DNA from: CAYUQT01 sp964596165
GTDB lineage: Bacteria; Planctomycetota; Phycisphaerae; UBA1845; JAFGLZ01
Length of the DNA: 21,563 nt
Direction: 5' to 3'
NCBI GenBank assembly: GCA_964596165.1
Contig: CAZQTW010000089.1
Location: 1-21,563, forward strand
Part shown: positions 1 to 8,030 of the stretch, one piece after another
Position numbering within the stretch: the first letter of the stretch is position 1
Layout: every line of letters begins with the position of its first letter
Notes under the pieces: generated by a model
The model's database searches: none
Told to the model about the DNA's origin: nothing
The model's input: the letters and a program-made list of their open reading frames with translations, nothing else
Translations under genes and position numbers: made by a program

Positions 1-80
1 GGGGGGCCCGGCCGGGGGGGGGGGGTCGGGGGGGGGGGGGGGGGCGGCGGCCGGCGCCCCCCGGGGGGCCCGGGGGGCGA
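1..80. other. GC-only low-complexity edge, probable assembly artefact
   Basis: Apart from one T, the first 77 bases are only G and C, including runs of 12 and 17 or more G. Ordinary coding sequence begins abruptly at about 81. It lies over the 3' end of the PilO-like gene, where it would add a run of Pro, Gly and Arg codons without a stop. Such a block at a contig end is typical of poly-G read tails, so I treat it as unreliable sequence and not as biology. A true Pro-rich tail cannot be excluded. Confidence 0.7.
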
Positions 81-746
81 AAAGATGTTCTTCGACCATA
101 TCGTGCTATACGACGAGAGGTACTTGCCCGCCAATCGCTCGGCCTTCGGACGGGTCTTGGGGTCCAGATTGGCCGTCTCCACCGGACGCTTGCCCACCAT
201 CGGACTGGGCTGTAGCACAAACGTCTCTACCTTCGCCTCGAACTTCATGGTCGTCGTCATCCCCACGCGCGACGGCTGCGGGGTAAGCTTGAGCTCGGTG
301 ATGTAGATCATGTAGGGCAACCGGTAGAACGCATCAAGAAAGGCCACCACGTCCTGGACCTTTCCCTCGCCGGTCACCACGACGGTCACGACCGTCGTCA
401 AGGCCTTGGTGACCGGGTCCTTCGACGGGCGAATGATCGCCTTGTTGATCGTCGGACGGTGGATCTTGCTGGACTCCGCGACGCCCTGAATGATGGCGTG
501 CAGGTCCTTGGCGGCCTGTTCGGGATTGAGCGAGATCGTCTTGATCGCCAGCGCGCGGTAGGCCTCTTGCAGCTCCGTCTTTTTGCTCACCACGGCGGTC
601 AGCCGATCGAGCTCCTTCTTGGCCGCCTTCAGGTCGCGATCCGCCTTGGTGAACGGCGCGATCAGCCCCGGACCAAACTGCACCGTCGCGACCCCCAGCG
701 CCGCGCAGCCCAGGATGATCATCAGGATTTTCTGTCGTCGTTCCAT
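1..746 (-). CDS. PilO/GspM-like inner-membrane assembly protein, 3' end missing
   Basis: Open frame from the ATG at 746 to the window edge; reliable sequence covers about 225 codons, to residues NIFSPP. Residues 6-23 form one membrane segment after a basic MERRQK start. Residues 33-65 are Lys/Glu/Leu-rich and probably coiled coil. Residues 75-180 alternate in the manner of the PilO/GspM ferredoxin-like domain, with a beta-strand-rich stretch TTVVTVVVTGEG at 117-128. In type IV pilus and type II secretion systems this protein pairs with PilN/GspL and links the cytoplasmic ATPase to the periplasmic parts. It begins 40 bases after the PilM-PilN stop, with a weak ribosome site (GGTGAGAAG), so it is very likely in the same operon. 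Family assignment rests on topology and position more than on sequence identity. The end of the gene is lost in the GC-only block. Confidence 0.7.
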   Translation of the reverse strand, partial: MERRQKILMIILGCAALGVATVQFGPGLIAPFTKADRDLKAAKKELDRLTAVVSKKTELQEAYRALAIKTISLNPEQAAKDLHAIIQGVAESSKIHRPTINKAIIRPSKDPVTKALTTVVTVVVTGEGKVQDVVAFLDAFYRLPYMIYITELKLTPQPSRVGMTTTMKFEAKVETFVLQPSPMVGKRPVETANLDPKTRPKAERLAGKYLSSYSTIWSKNIFSPPGPPGGRRPPPPPPPPTPPPRPGP

Positions 747-786
747 CGCTTCTCACCAAGAACCGGGGACGCCGATTCGTCCCCGC

Positions 787-2382
787 TCATGTCTTCTTCT
801 GGCCCCTGGCCTGACTCGGCTGCGAGGACACCTTGGACTTCAGTTGCAGCGTGATGTCCGCGTCGTACCCCACTCCGGCCGCCCGCGCGCTTTCGGATAT
901 CGTTCCCAACTTCGCCCAATACGGGCCCTTTTCCTCGAACGTCTTGCGCAGTTCCTCCAGGATCGCCATCTGCCGGGCGCGAACGTTGATTCGGATCGTC
1001 CCGTCGTCCTTCGCCGTCAGATACGTCACGTGGGCGTCCTGGGTGTCCGGAAACAACTCGGTGATGGTGACCAGGTGATCCAGCCACACCATCTCCCGCT
1101 TGTCCCATGCCTGGGCCGTTTTGACCTCGTTCGTGAATTGCTTGAGCAGTTGTTCCTCCTTCTTCAGCTCGGCGATCTTGTTCTTGTACACCCTCAGGTT
1201 CTCATTGGCGGCGGTGGCGACGCGCCACTGAAACACTACGCCCGCCAGAATGAACAGGATAATCGTCGCGGCGATCACCGGAATCTTGCGGACCTTGGCG
1301 CTGACGACCTTCGTGGGCTCCTTCGGATGCAGGAAGTCGAAGTGGAGCGTGCCCTCGCCGCCGTGCCCGATGACCAGGCCCAACGCCGCGCTGAAGGCGG
1401 TCATCTGTTCGCCCCGATCGGCCAGCTTGGGAAGCGTCTCGCCCGGGTTGTAGAGCCTCGCCGCCGCTCCGAACCGTTCGGCCGCCTCGGAACACAGGCG
1501 CTGTTCGATGCCGCAGGATCCGGCCACGATGATCTGGTCGATCTGCGCGCCGGGATTGGTGATCCGATAGGCCTCGATCGTCCGCGTGACTTCCAACAAG
1601 AGATTGTTCAACGCCTCCTGCTGCTCGACCTCCGTGGGGGCGATTCGCACCGGTCCGTGCTCTCCGCGGGAGGTCTCGGTGGGAGCGCCGGATTCGACGC
1701 CGTCGGTTCCCTGAACGCGCACCACCGGCATGACGGGGACATTGACCGACGCGGCCCGCGAGAACGCCAAGTGGCCCCTCCGAATCAGATTGATCTCGGT
1801 CAGCACCGGTCCGACGTCGACAAAGAGCAGACAGCCGATCTGCTCCGTATCGCGACCGTGGTTCACCGCGACGTTGTTCGCGTAAGGCCGCAAGCCGATC
1901 CGCTGAAGCTCCAAGCCGGCGTTCTCGCAGACGGCCTTGTAGTGCTCCAGCTCGTCGTTGCGGACGGCGGCGACCAACACGTCCACCGTCTCCGCCTCCG
2001 CCGCCGCGGGGAACGTGGCGAAGTCGATCTTCGCCTCCTCCAACGCGAAGGGCAGCTCCTTGGTGATCTGGAAGTGGACCACCGAAGGCATCTCTTCAAT
2101 CGGGACCTGAGGCAGCGACAGCATGTTCAGAACGGCCTTCTCGCGCGGAATCGCCACAATCGCCCGTTGCGTGCGAATCCTCCGCTGCCTCAGCGCTCGC
2201 GAGATGAACTGGCCCAGCGACTCGGGATCCTCCACGTCCACCACTTCCGGAATCGGAACCAGAAAGGCGCGGATGCGCGTCGGTCCCTTCCGGCCCGTCC
2301 TCGCGTGAATGACACGGATGGACTCCCGGTCCCAGTCGATGGCCAGGACCCGTCGGTCAACCAGATGTCGTATGGATATCAC
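787..2382 (-). CDS. pilM: PilM-PilN fusion protein (GspL equivalent) of the secretion/pilus platform
   Basis: 531 residues. Residues 1-340 look like the actin-like PilM/GspL ATPase fold: VLAIDWD at 12-18, AIVAIPREK at 74-82, FQITKELPFALEEAKIDF at 104-121, GCLLFVDVGPVLTEI at 183-197, and IIVAGSCG at 284-291. After LHFDFLHP (347-354), which resembles a PilN start, there is a membrane helix at about 367-387, a Lys/Glu coiled coil at 392-425 and a PilN-like ferredoxin domain to the end. In most pilus systems PilM and PilN are separate; a fusion is the GspL architecture. It should recruit the GspE ATPase and pair with the PilO-like protein encoded next. The start is GTG at 2382, giving a 26-base overlap with gspK, which suggests translational coupling. 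An insertion at about 220-255 (Gly/Thr/Glu-rich) breaks the actin fold and looks like a flexible loop. Confidence 0.85.
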   Translation of the reverse strand: MISIRHLVDRRVLAIDWDRESIRVIHARTGRKGPTRIRAFLVPIPEVVDVEDPESLGQFISRALRQRRIRTQRAIVAIPREKAVLNMLSLPQVPIEEMPSVVHFQITKELPFALEEAKIDFATFPAAAEAETVDVLVAAVRNDELEHYKAVCENAGLELQRIGLRPYANNVAVNHGRDTEQIGCLLFVDVGPVLTEINLIRRGHLAFSRAASVNVPVMPVVRVQGTDGVESGAPTETSRGEHGPVRIAPTEVEQQEALNNLLLEVTRTIEAYRITNPGAQIDQIIVAGSCGIEQRLCSEAAERFGAAARLYNPGETLPKLADRGEQMTAFSAALGLVIGHGGEGTLHFDFLHPKEPTKVVSAKVRKIPVIAATIILFILAGVVFQWRVATAANENLRVYKNKIAELKKEEQLLKQFTNEVKTAQAWDKREMVWLDHLVTITELFPDTQDAHVTYLTAKDDGTIRINVRARQMAILEELRKTFEEKGPYWAKLGTISESARAAGVGYDADITLQLKSKVSSQPSQARGQKKT

Positions 2383-3943
2383 GGCTTTCCTCTTGCGCCC
2401 GAATGGGCCACGCCGGTCCCAGCTTGCTGATGTCGCGAAAATACTTCACGATCACCAACTGGCCCTGCATTTGCACGTCGATGATCCATTGTAATCGGCA
2501 CATCATTCCGATGTGGTCCCCGTAACCGACCGATTCCACGGTGTACTGCCACGAATGCGTCACGACGCGGAGTCGGCTCGGGTCCCGCCCGGTGTACGTG
2601 ATCAACTGCTCCGGCGTCAGGATCCCTTCGTTGACCAGCCACGCCGGAGAGAGCTTCTCCTTATCGCCGAGTTGGCGCCGCGCCGCAACGATCTGCTCGA
2701 TTTGTTCCGGGTCCAGATCCATCCCCAGGCACGCCAGCAAGACCGGTGCCGGCGCGGTGTTCACATTGACCACGTACCGTAACGGCCACGAAAGGGCATA
2801 GACCGCGTTGGGCGGTTGCGGCAGCGTGCTGAACCGGTCCATCACGATCAGGAAATCCTCCGGCGTCGCCGGCGACGGAACCTTCTCCTGGCCGATCTTG
2901 TTCTCATAGCCCGGCGCCAACTGGGCCGGGCTGGCAAACACCACGCCGCCCGCTCGGGCCCTGACAATGTATTCCGCCAGCTCGGAACCCACAATCTGCG
3001 GCAGCGCCACCGACAGAAAGTTCGGATCGCCGTTCAGGTTGATCTTGGGACGATCGTCGCTCGCCTTGTCCCATCCCATCGTATGTTCCACTCCCCAACC
3101 GATGGTGACATAGGGCAACAACCCCAGATCCAAACGTCCGTCGGCATTGTCCGGCGGAAAGGTGGCCAAGCCGTCGTCCTCACCGGCGTCCAGAATGCCG
3201 TTCCGGTTATAGTCCTCGCCGTAAACCACTCGGGCCGAAAACCCCTTGATCATGAGGAGCTCTTCGACCGTCTTGAGCGGGGCGTTCGCCGGGGCATACG
3301 GGGGCGTCAACTGCGCATAGTAGTCCGCCTCCGCGCCCGCGGGACTGGTGGTATTGTCGGGGTCCCGCCAGTCGATCAGACAGTCGACCAGCTCCTCGAT
3401 CGGCAGCTCGGGATCGAGGACGTTCCGGAACAGGATCATTAGCTGGTCGCGACTGGCCCAGTTGATGTTCAGTTTGCCGCATTCATCCGTCAGACCGTAC
3501 CGAACCGGCCACACGCCCTCCTCGTGTACTTTGTCCAAGTCCGCCGCGACCAGACTGTATCGCCATCGAACCTCTCGCGATGTCGTCTGGGTCATCCCCC
3601 TGAAACCGCTCTGGCCCCCTTGGTCGGAGCCCCGGTCGTGGCTCTCGAAGTCCTGGCCCTCCGTCGCCGGGGGCCAAAACTGGGCGTCGTGAAGGTCCGG
3701 ATTGTTCCACCAGTAGCCCATTTCCGCCCGGTGTTCGCGGAGAAGGAGCTTGACGCGCTCGAGGCCGGCCTCCGCCGCCAGCCGTGTCTGCAGGCGATTC
3801 GCACGCGCCTCGGCCGCCCCCAACTCGGCCGACGTGAAGAACGCAAAGACCGCGCCGAGCATCGCCAGCAACATCAGGATGATCATGATCACCGGCAGAA
3901 TCAGCCCGCGATCACCGTGATGTCTTGACCTTGCGTTCGTCAT
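2357..3943 (-). CDS. gspK: Type II secretion minor pseudopilin GspK
   Basis: 528 residues. A basic leader (MTNARSRHHGDRG) precedes a hydrophobic helix LILPVIMIILML at 14-25; processing is expected after Gly13. Position +5 of the mature protein is Val, not Glu, as is usual for GspK, the tip subunit. The large globular part contains the GspK helix-hairpin-helix signature CGKLNINWASRDQLMIL and a second NVNTAPAPVLLACLG motif, both typical of GspK. An insert of about 35 residues (EDYNRNGILDAGEDDGL) has an Asp/Asn-rich loop like a calcium-binding site. GspK is longer than the E. coli form (about 330 residues). It lies 73 bases after gspJ and overlaps pilM by 26 bases. No strong ribosome site precedes the ATG. 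Confidence 0.88.
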   Translation of the reverse strand: MTNARSRHHGDRGLILPVIMIILMLLAMLGAVFAFFTSAELGAAEARANRLQTRLAAEAGLERVKLLLREHRAEMGYWWNNPDLHDAQFWPPATEGQDFESHDRGSDQGGQSGFRGMTQTTSREVRWRYSLVAADLDKVHEEGVWPVRYGLTDECGKLNINWASRDQLMILFRNVLDPELPIEELVDCLIDWRDPDNTTSPAGAEADYYAQLTPPYAPANAPLKTVEELLMIKGFSARVVYGEDYNRNGILDAGEDDGLATFPPDNADGRLDLGLLPYVTIGWGVEHTMGWDKASDDRPKINLNGDPNFLSVALPQIVGSELAEYIVRARAGGVVFASPAQLAPGYENKIGQEKVPSPATPEDFLIVMDRFSTLPQPPNAVYALSWPLRYVVNVNTAPAPVLLACLGMDLDPEQIEQIVAARRQLGDKEKLSPAWLVNEGILTPEQLITYTGRDPSRLRVVTHSWQYTVESVGYGDHIGMMCRLQWIIDVQMQGQLVIVKYFRDISKLGPAWPIRAQEESRDIHTTSG

Positions 3944-4017
3944 AATGCGCCGCCGACGCCTGTCCCGTCGGTCCGCCCGGTAAAGGCCGGGGCAAGACCG
4001 ACGAGTTCTTCCGTGAC

Positions 4018-5199
4018 CTACTTCCGGCCACGTCCCCTGTTTTTGGATCCGCTCCGCGTGCCGCCTCCGCCGCTCGATTCGGGCATCCCTTCGCCGTCCG
4101 ACATGCCCCCCGCCCGACCGGCTTCACCGCCCGTCGATTCCGATGGTCCCCCGCCGGGCGGGGTCCCCTTCCCGCCCAGTCTCCTGAGCTGATCTCCAAT
4201 CAGACCCTCAAACTGTCCGAGTTTCCCGCTCAGGTCGCCCAGCCCCTGCGTGCCGCCCTCCATGAGGGACCCCAGCGGACCGAGCCCGGCGTTCGACAGG
4301 CTGCCGAACTGCTCGTAAAGCTCGTCGGTCACCCGCGCCAACTTGCTTCCCAAGCCCAGCGGATCCGACTGGTAAAGGCGCACCACGATCGTGTAGCGAT
4401 CGGGGTGGAACGTCTTTTCCTCTTCTTCTTCCTCTTCCTCGTCCAACGGGATTGAGGGGGTCGTCTGCGATGGCGCCGTCGTCTCGCCCTCCTCCGAATC
4501 CTCCGCCGTGGTCAGCTCGTCTTCGCGATACGCCCAGCGCGACACCCAATTCTTTCCGTCATGGTACTGGAACTTCAGGCACTTGATTTCCGGTGCGAAC
4601 GGTTCCTCGATGCCGGGATTCAGGTCGATAACGTTTTCGTCCGTCATTTCGTTCACCGGTTCGAGTTCGATCGGCTTATAGCCCACGGTGATCTTGATCG
4701 CCTGAGGCAGCGAACTCATCCCCTGGGTCAACGAGGGGCGTCCCTCGTGACCCAGGATCCTCCACTCGCGGCGGAACAACCCGGCGACCGCCGGCACTTC
4801 CGTGCCGTCCTCCAATTCGGCGTATTCGTCCTCGTAGATCTTCAGGTAGTAGCGCACCTCCGTCAGATCGTATTGCAGCGTGCGATAACGGTCCTGAATC
4901 TTGCGACGCTCGTAGATTTCGCGATCCGGCACGGTCATACACAAGATCCGGATCGAGTTCTTGTCGCCCGAAATCGACGACCCAAACGCCGCCGCCTGGC
5001 GGACTTCATTGGCGATGCGGTCGATCACCACGCGGGCAAGCTGCGAACGGGCCGCTAGCTCGCGTCCGGTGGCGTCGGCCATAATCGTCGACTCGGTGAA
5101 GACGTAGAGCGCCGCCAAGACGAGCCCCATGAGCATGAGGGCCAAAAGCACCTCAAGCAGCGTCACGCCCGCGATCCTCGGCGCTCGTCGCGATACCAT
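4018..5199 (-). CDS. gspJ: Type II secretion minor pseudopilin GspJ with acidic and Gly-rich C-terminal extension
   Basis: 393 residues from the ATG at 5199, chosen because it puts a 10-residue basic leader before the prepilin motif G11-VTLLEVLLALML with Glu at mature +5; the frame is open further upstream but would overlap gspI. Residues 12-35 form the N-terminal helix. The core to about residue 230 fits GspJ, with VIDRIANEVRQAA and a later segment KCLKFQYHDGKNWVSRW that matches the family's conserved Trp region. Then come an acidic tract (eight Glu at 254-261), a strand YTIVVRLYQ, an amphipathic region of Leu/Gly and about 50 residues of Gly/Ser/Pro/Arg ending in a basic tail. GspJ proteins are usually about 200 residues, so nearly half of this one is extra. 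It starts 29 bases after gspI. Confidence 0.87.
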   Translation of the reverse strand: MVSRRAPRIAGVTLLEVLLALMLMGLVLAALYVFTESTIMADATGRELAARSQLARVVIDRIANEVRQAAAFGSSISGDKNSIRILCMTVPDREIYERRKIQDRYRTLQYDLTEVRYYLKIYEDEYAELEDGTEVPAVAGLFRREWRILGHEGRPSLTQGMSSLPQAIKITVGYKPIELEPVNEMTDENVIDLNPGIEEPFAPEIKCLKFQYHDGKNWVSRWAYREDELTTAEDSEEGETTAPSQTTPSIPLDEEEEEEEEKTFHPDRYTIVVRLYQSDPLGLGSKLARVTDELYEQFGSLSNAGLGPLGSLMEGGTQGLGDLSGKLGQFEGLIGDQLRRLGGKGTPPGGGPSESTGGEAGRAGGMSDGEGMPESSGGGGTRSGSKNRGRGRK

Positions 5200-5228
5200 C
5201 GCTCGACCTCTCACCCGCGCCCTCGGGA

Positions 5229-6593
5229 TCACCTGCCGAACCGGTTTCCACCCGAACGCCCGCCCCCTCGGGGACGCCGTCCCTCCGCGTCCGGGTTCCT
5301 CCACGGAGGCACCGGCGCCGCATCCCCGCCGCCTTCACTCGCTCCCGCGCCGGCGGCTCCCGTCGGCGCGTTGCTTCTGAACTGGTCCAACGGCACGCCG
5401 ACTATCCGTGCGTGTTCGACCAGTTCGTCGAAACTCAGACCGGATTGCTCGGCCTGTTGGAGGAGTTGATCGAAATCCATGCCCTGCTGCCGGGCATACT
5501 GGCGCATCCGTTCCACGTCGTAGCCCGCCCGGGTCGCCTGGTCCAGCAAGGAACCGGGCGCCTCCGGCTCACCGCCGGGTTCGCCGCCCTCTCTCCCCTC
5601 GCCTCCGCCGCTGCCGGGCATTCCGGGGAGTCCGGGCACGCCGCCCGCGCCTCCCAGCATCCCCATCAGGTTCCCCCATTGCCCTTGAAGCCCGCCCGCC
5701 CCGGCGCCCGAAAGCATCTGCTGGAAAATATCGAACCCACCGCCACCCGGCATCTGACCGGTCAGGCCACTCATCCCGCCGCCCGCCAACAGGGAAAGGA
5801 CGCCGGGCATCATCATGAGCCCCAACACGTCGTCCGTCGTCAGTTCGCCGATCGCCATTCGGATCTCGTCCAACGGGACCTGCTCGCCCGACAGAAATCG
5901 CTGCAGAATCTCCTGGATCGGACCGGGCAGCGCCGCCAGCACCTGTTCAAGCTCGGGCGGAATCTGCGCCGTTCCTCCGCTCATCCCCGGGATCGGAAGC
6001 CCGCCCGTCCCCTCGCTCAGCCCCAGGGAAGCGACCTCATCATCGCTCGGGATCCCCAGCCCTCCCCGATCCAATTGCGGAATCGTGGTCCGAAGGGTGT
6101 GCACCGTGTGCAGGGTCTTGTAGTTCTCCACCGACTTCTCTTCCGGATTTCCATGGAGAATCTCAACCGTGATCAGCAGCAGATTGGGGATCTCCGTCGG
6201 TTCCTGTTTGACCCGCCAGCCGAACCCGGGGTACCGCTCCTCAAACGTCCCCTCGCCCTCCTCGCCGCGAAGTCGAATGAGGCGGCCGCGATCGTCGATG
6301 GCCGGCCCCAATTCCATTTCGGCGATGATCCACTCGGTCAGCATCAGGGCGCGGTTCAACTGGTCGGTGTACTCCGCCGACTGCAGCGAGGCGCTGACCT
6401 GACCGCCGATGGTGGCAATCGCCATCGTCAAGAAGGCGATGGAAATGAGTACCTCCAGCAGCATGGCGGCCCGCCGGCGCCGGGAGCCGGTCCGAGGACA
6501 TGTCGGAGCCGGAATCCACGAACCGGTCGTCCGTGCACGACCCGTCCTTCTGAATTTCGGATTCCGGATTCTGGGTTCTTCCACGGCGTTCAC
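5229..6593 (-). CDS. gspI: Type II secretion minor pseudopilin GspI with very long Gly/Met-rich extension
   Basis: 454 residues if translation begins at the GTG at 6593, which shares one base with the gspH stop (TAGTG), a classic coupling arrangement; GTG at 6584 is an alternative. A 42-residue Arg/Pro-rich leader precedes A-AMLLEVLISIAFL, so the -1 residue would be Ala rather than Gly, with Glu at +5. The pseudopilin core reaches about residue 172 (LNRALMLTEWIIAEM is typical of GspI). GspI proteins are commonly about 120 residues; here some 280 more follow: a helical Leu/Pro part (VLAALPGPIQEILQRFLSG), a Gly/Met/Leu-rich part, a Glu/Gly/Pro linker, a helical part with repeated QGMDFDQLLQQAEQSGLSFD-like turns, and a Gly/Arg tail. 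The extension is of unknown function. Confidence 0.83.
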   Translation of the reverse strand: MNAVEEPRIRNPKFRRTGRARTTGSWIPAPTCPRTGSRRRRAAMLLEVLISIAFLTMAIATIGGQVSASLQSAEYTDQLNRALMLTEWIIAEMELGPAIDDRGRLIRLRGEEGEGTFEERYPGFGWRVKQEPTEIPNLLLITVEILHGNPEEKSVENYKTLHTVHTLRTTIPQLDRGGLGIPSDDEVASLGLSEGTGGLPIPGMSGGTAQIPPELEQVLAALPGPIQEILQRFLSGEQVPLDEIRMAIGELTTDDVLGLMMMPGVLSLLAGGGMSGLTGQMPGGGGFDIFQQMLSGAGAGGLQGQWGNLMGMLGGAGGVPGLPGMPGSGGGEGREGGEPGGEPEAPGSLLDQATRAGYDVERMRQYARQQGMDFDQLLQQAEQSGLSFDELVEHARIVGVPLDQFRSNAPTGAAGAGASEGGGDAAPVPPWRNPDAEGRRPRGGGRSGGNRFGR

Positions 6594-7453
6594 TACCTTG
6601 CCCCTATTTCTCGCCCGCGAACGATCTTGTGCTCCTCCTTGTTCGCCTCGTATTCGGCGGCGATTTCCTCTCGCTCCGACTCCGTCGGTGTCCGTCGCCA
6701 GCCGACGGCGCCCGTCCGACCGTCGATGGAAATCTCCCACGTTTGGAACTCGCCGTCCTCGTTCTCCGTGCCGTCGGTCAGGTAGATCGTCGCCCACTCC
6801 GCCGTTCCGTCCGTTTCGAACACCACCGCCGGGCGAACAAGGTCCTTTTCCTCCTCCGTCCCGGCGTTGGTCATGTCCTCCTCGAACATCTCCTCCGTTT
6901 CGCTCTCCTCATCGAACATCTGGCTGATGCCGTTGGCGATCTGGCGCATTTCATCTTCCAGCTCGTTGGGTTCGTTCGGCTCCGGCCGACCCAGGACGAC
7001 CTTTAGGCATTGCATCCCCTCTCGAAGCGTTTCGCCATAGGCCCACAGTCCTTTCACCGGGGTGAAGACGCCCGGCTGGCCCAGCGGATCCTCTTCGACC
7101 TCGACGATCGGCTGAAGGGTGGTCTCTTTCTCCTCGGCCTCCTTGTAGGCGCTCTCATCGGCCCAGCGGATGCGGTACCGCTTGCCGTCGTTCATGGCGT
7201 GGGCGCGGGTCATTTGGATCAGGCTCCGCATCTGCGAAATCGAGTCGTCGATCCGCCGCTGCTTCATCTCGCCCGTGAACACCGGAATGGCCAGCGTCGA
7301 CAGAATCAGCACCAGCGCGATCACGATCAGCAGCTCTATCAGCGTGAATCCGCGCAAAGGGCCGGATCCGCACGGCGGACCCAGCCCTCCCGGCCGAATG
7401 GATCGTTTTCGCGTCACCATGGACTGCCGCTCGGCGCGCCAAACCAAACGCAT
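6593..7453 (-). CDS. gspH: Type II secretion minor pseudopilin GspH
   Basis: 286 residues from the ATG at 7453, preceded at close range by GGAGG; a TTG immediately upstream (7456) and an ATG at 7420 are alternatives. A long leader rich in Arg, Pro and Gly ends at Gly35, followed by FTLIELLIVIALVLIL with Glu at +5: a canonical prepilin peptidase site. The helix continues into MKQRRIDDSISQMRSLIQ, the usual GspH/FimT pattern. The globular domain contains a long acidic segment at about 170-215 (ESETEEMFEEDM) not found in standard GspH proteins of 160-190 residues. The C-terminal part (WEISIDGRTGAVGW) is the typical beta-hairpin ending of GspH/FimT. It lies 27 bases after gspG and overlaps gspI by one base. 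Confidence 0.85.
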   Translation of the reverse strand: MRLVWRAERQSMVTRKRSIRPGGLGPPCGSGPLRGFTLIELLIVIALVLILSTLAIPVFTGEMKQRRIDDSISQMRSLIQMTRAHAMNDGKRYRIRWADESAYKEAEEKETTLQPIVEVEEDPLGQPGVFTPVKGLWAYGETLREGMQCLKVVLGRPEPNEPNELEDEMRQIANGISQMFDEESETEEMFEEDMTNAGTEEEKDLVRPAVVFETDGTAEWATIYLTDGTENEDGEFQTWEISIDGRTGAVGWRRTPTESEREEIAAEYEANKEEHKIVRGREIGAR

Positions 7454-7480
7454 CAACCTCCGGCAGTAGCCAAGACCACG

Positions 7481-7942
7481 CTACCTGCGGGACGTCTCGG
7501 AATCGTCCTGCCAGCCCTTGATGTCGTCTTCGGTACCGTCTTCGCCGTCCGGCCCGACACTCCAAAGATCATAGGTGTCTTCACTGCGTTCGCCGGGGAA
7601 GCGATACCGATACTCGTAACCCCACGGGTCTTTCAGCGAGCCTTCACCATCGATGTACGGCCCCTTCCATTTCTTGGCCTGTTCGTCATCCTCCGGCTTC
7701 TCGATCAGTTTCTTGAGGCCGTCTTCGCCCTCGGGATACTTTCCGATCGCCATCCGGTAGAGGTCGAGGGACTTGGCGATGGGGCCGGTGCGGCCGATGG
7801 CCGCCTTGGCCGTGTCGATCTTCGCTTGGTCACTGACGCCGATGAACCGCGGCAACACGAACGCCGCCAGCAGTGCCAGAATGGCAATCACCAGCAACAC
7901 CTCGAACAGCGTGAACCCACGTCGCTTCTTGCTGGACATCAT
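7481..7942 (-). CDS. gspG: Type II secretion major pseudopilin GspG
   Basis: 153 residues, the usual family length. The leader MMSSKKRRG is cut after Gly9, leaving FTLFEVLLVIAILALLAAF with Glu at +5. The rest matches the GspG fold: DLYRMAIGKYPEGEDGLKKL, GPYIDGEGSLKDPWGYEYRY, and the C-terminal calcium-site loop WSVGPDGEDGTEDDIKGW. GspG polymerises into the pseudopilus that pushes substrates through the secretin; the family depends on calcium bound at this loop. The ATG at 7942 has a good ribosome site (AGGAGA, 4 bases before); a second ATG follows directly. It is the best-conserved gene of the operon and lies 88 bases downstream of gspF. Confidence 0.95.
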   Translation of the reverse strand: MMSSKKRRGFTLFEVLLVIAILALLAAFVLPRFIGVSDQAKIDTAKAAIGRTGPIAKSLDLYRMAIGKYPEGEDGLKKLIEKPEDDEQAKKWKGPYIDGEGSLKDPWGYEYRYRFPGERSEDTYDLWSVGPDGEDGTEDDIKGWQDDSETSRR

Positions 7943-8030
7943 GACTTCTCCTGTGTTTCAACTCCTCGTGTCAGACGCTTTCCGTTCGATAGGCCCGGTC
8001 CTCCGAGGACCAGACCTTCGCACACACAGA

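Noticed and set aside
583..2430. Long plus-strand open frame of 615 codons
   Set aside because: It lies wholly antisense to the PilM-PilN gene, is rich in Arg, Leu, Gln and His, and has no ribosome site; it is the usual shadow in GC-rich coding DNA.
5412..6785. Plus-strand open frame of 457 codons opposite gspI
   Set aside because: Composition (Arg, His, Pro, Leu) and position show it to be an antisense shadow of the Gly-rich gspI extension.
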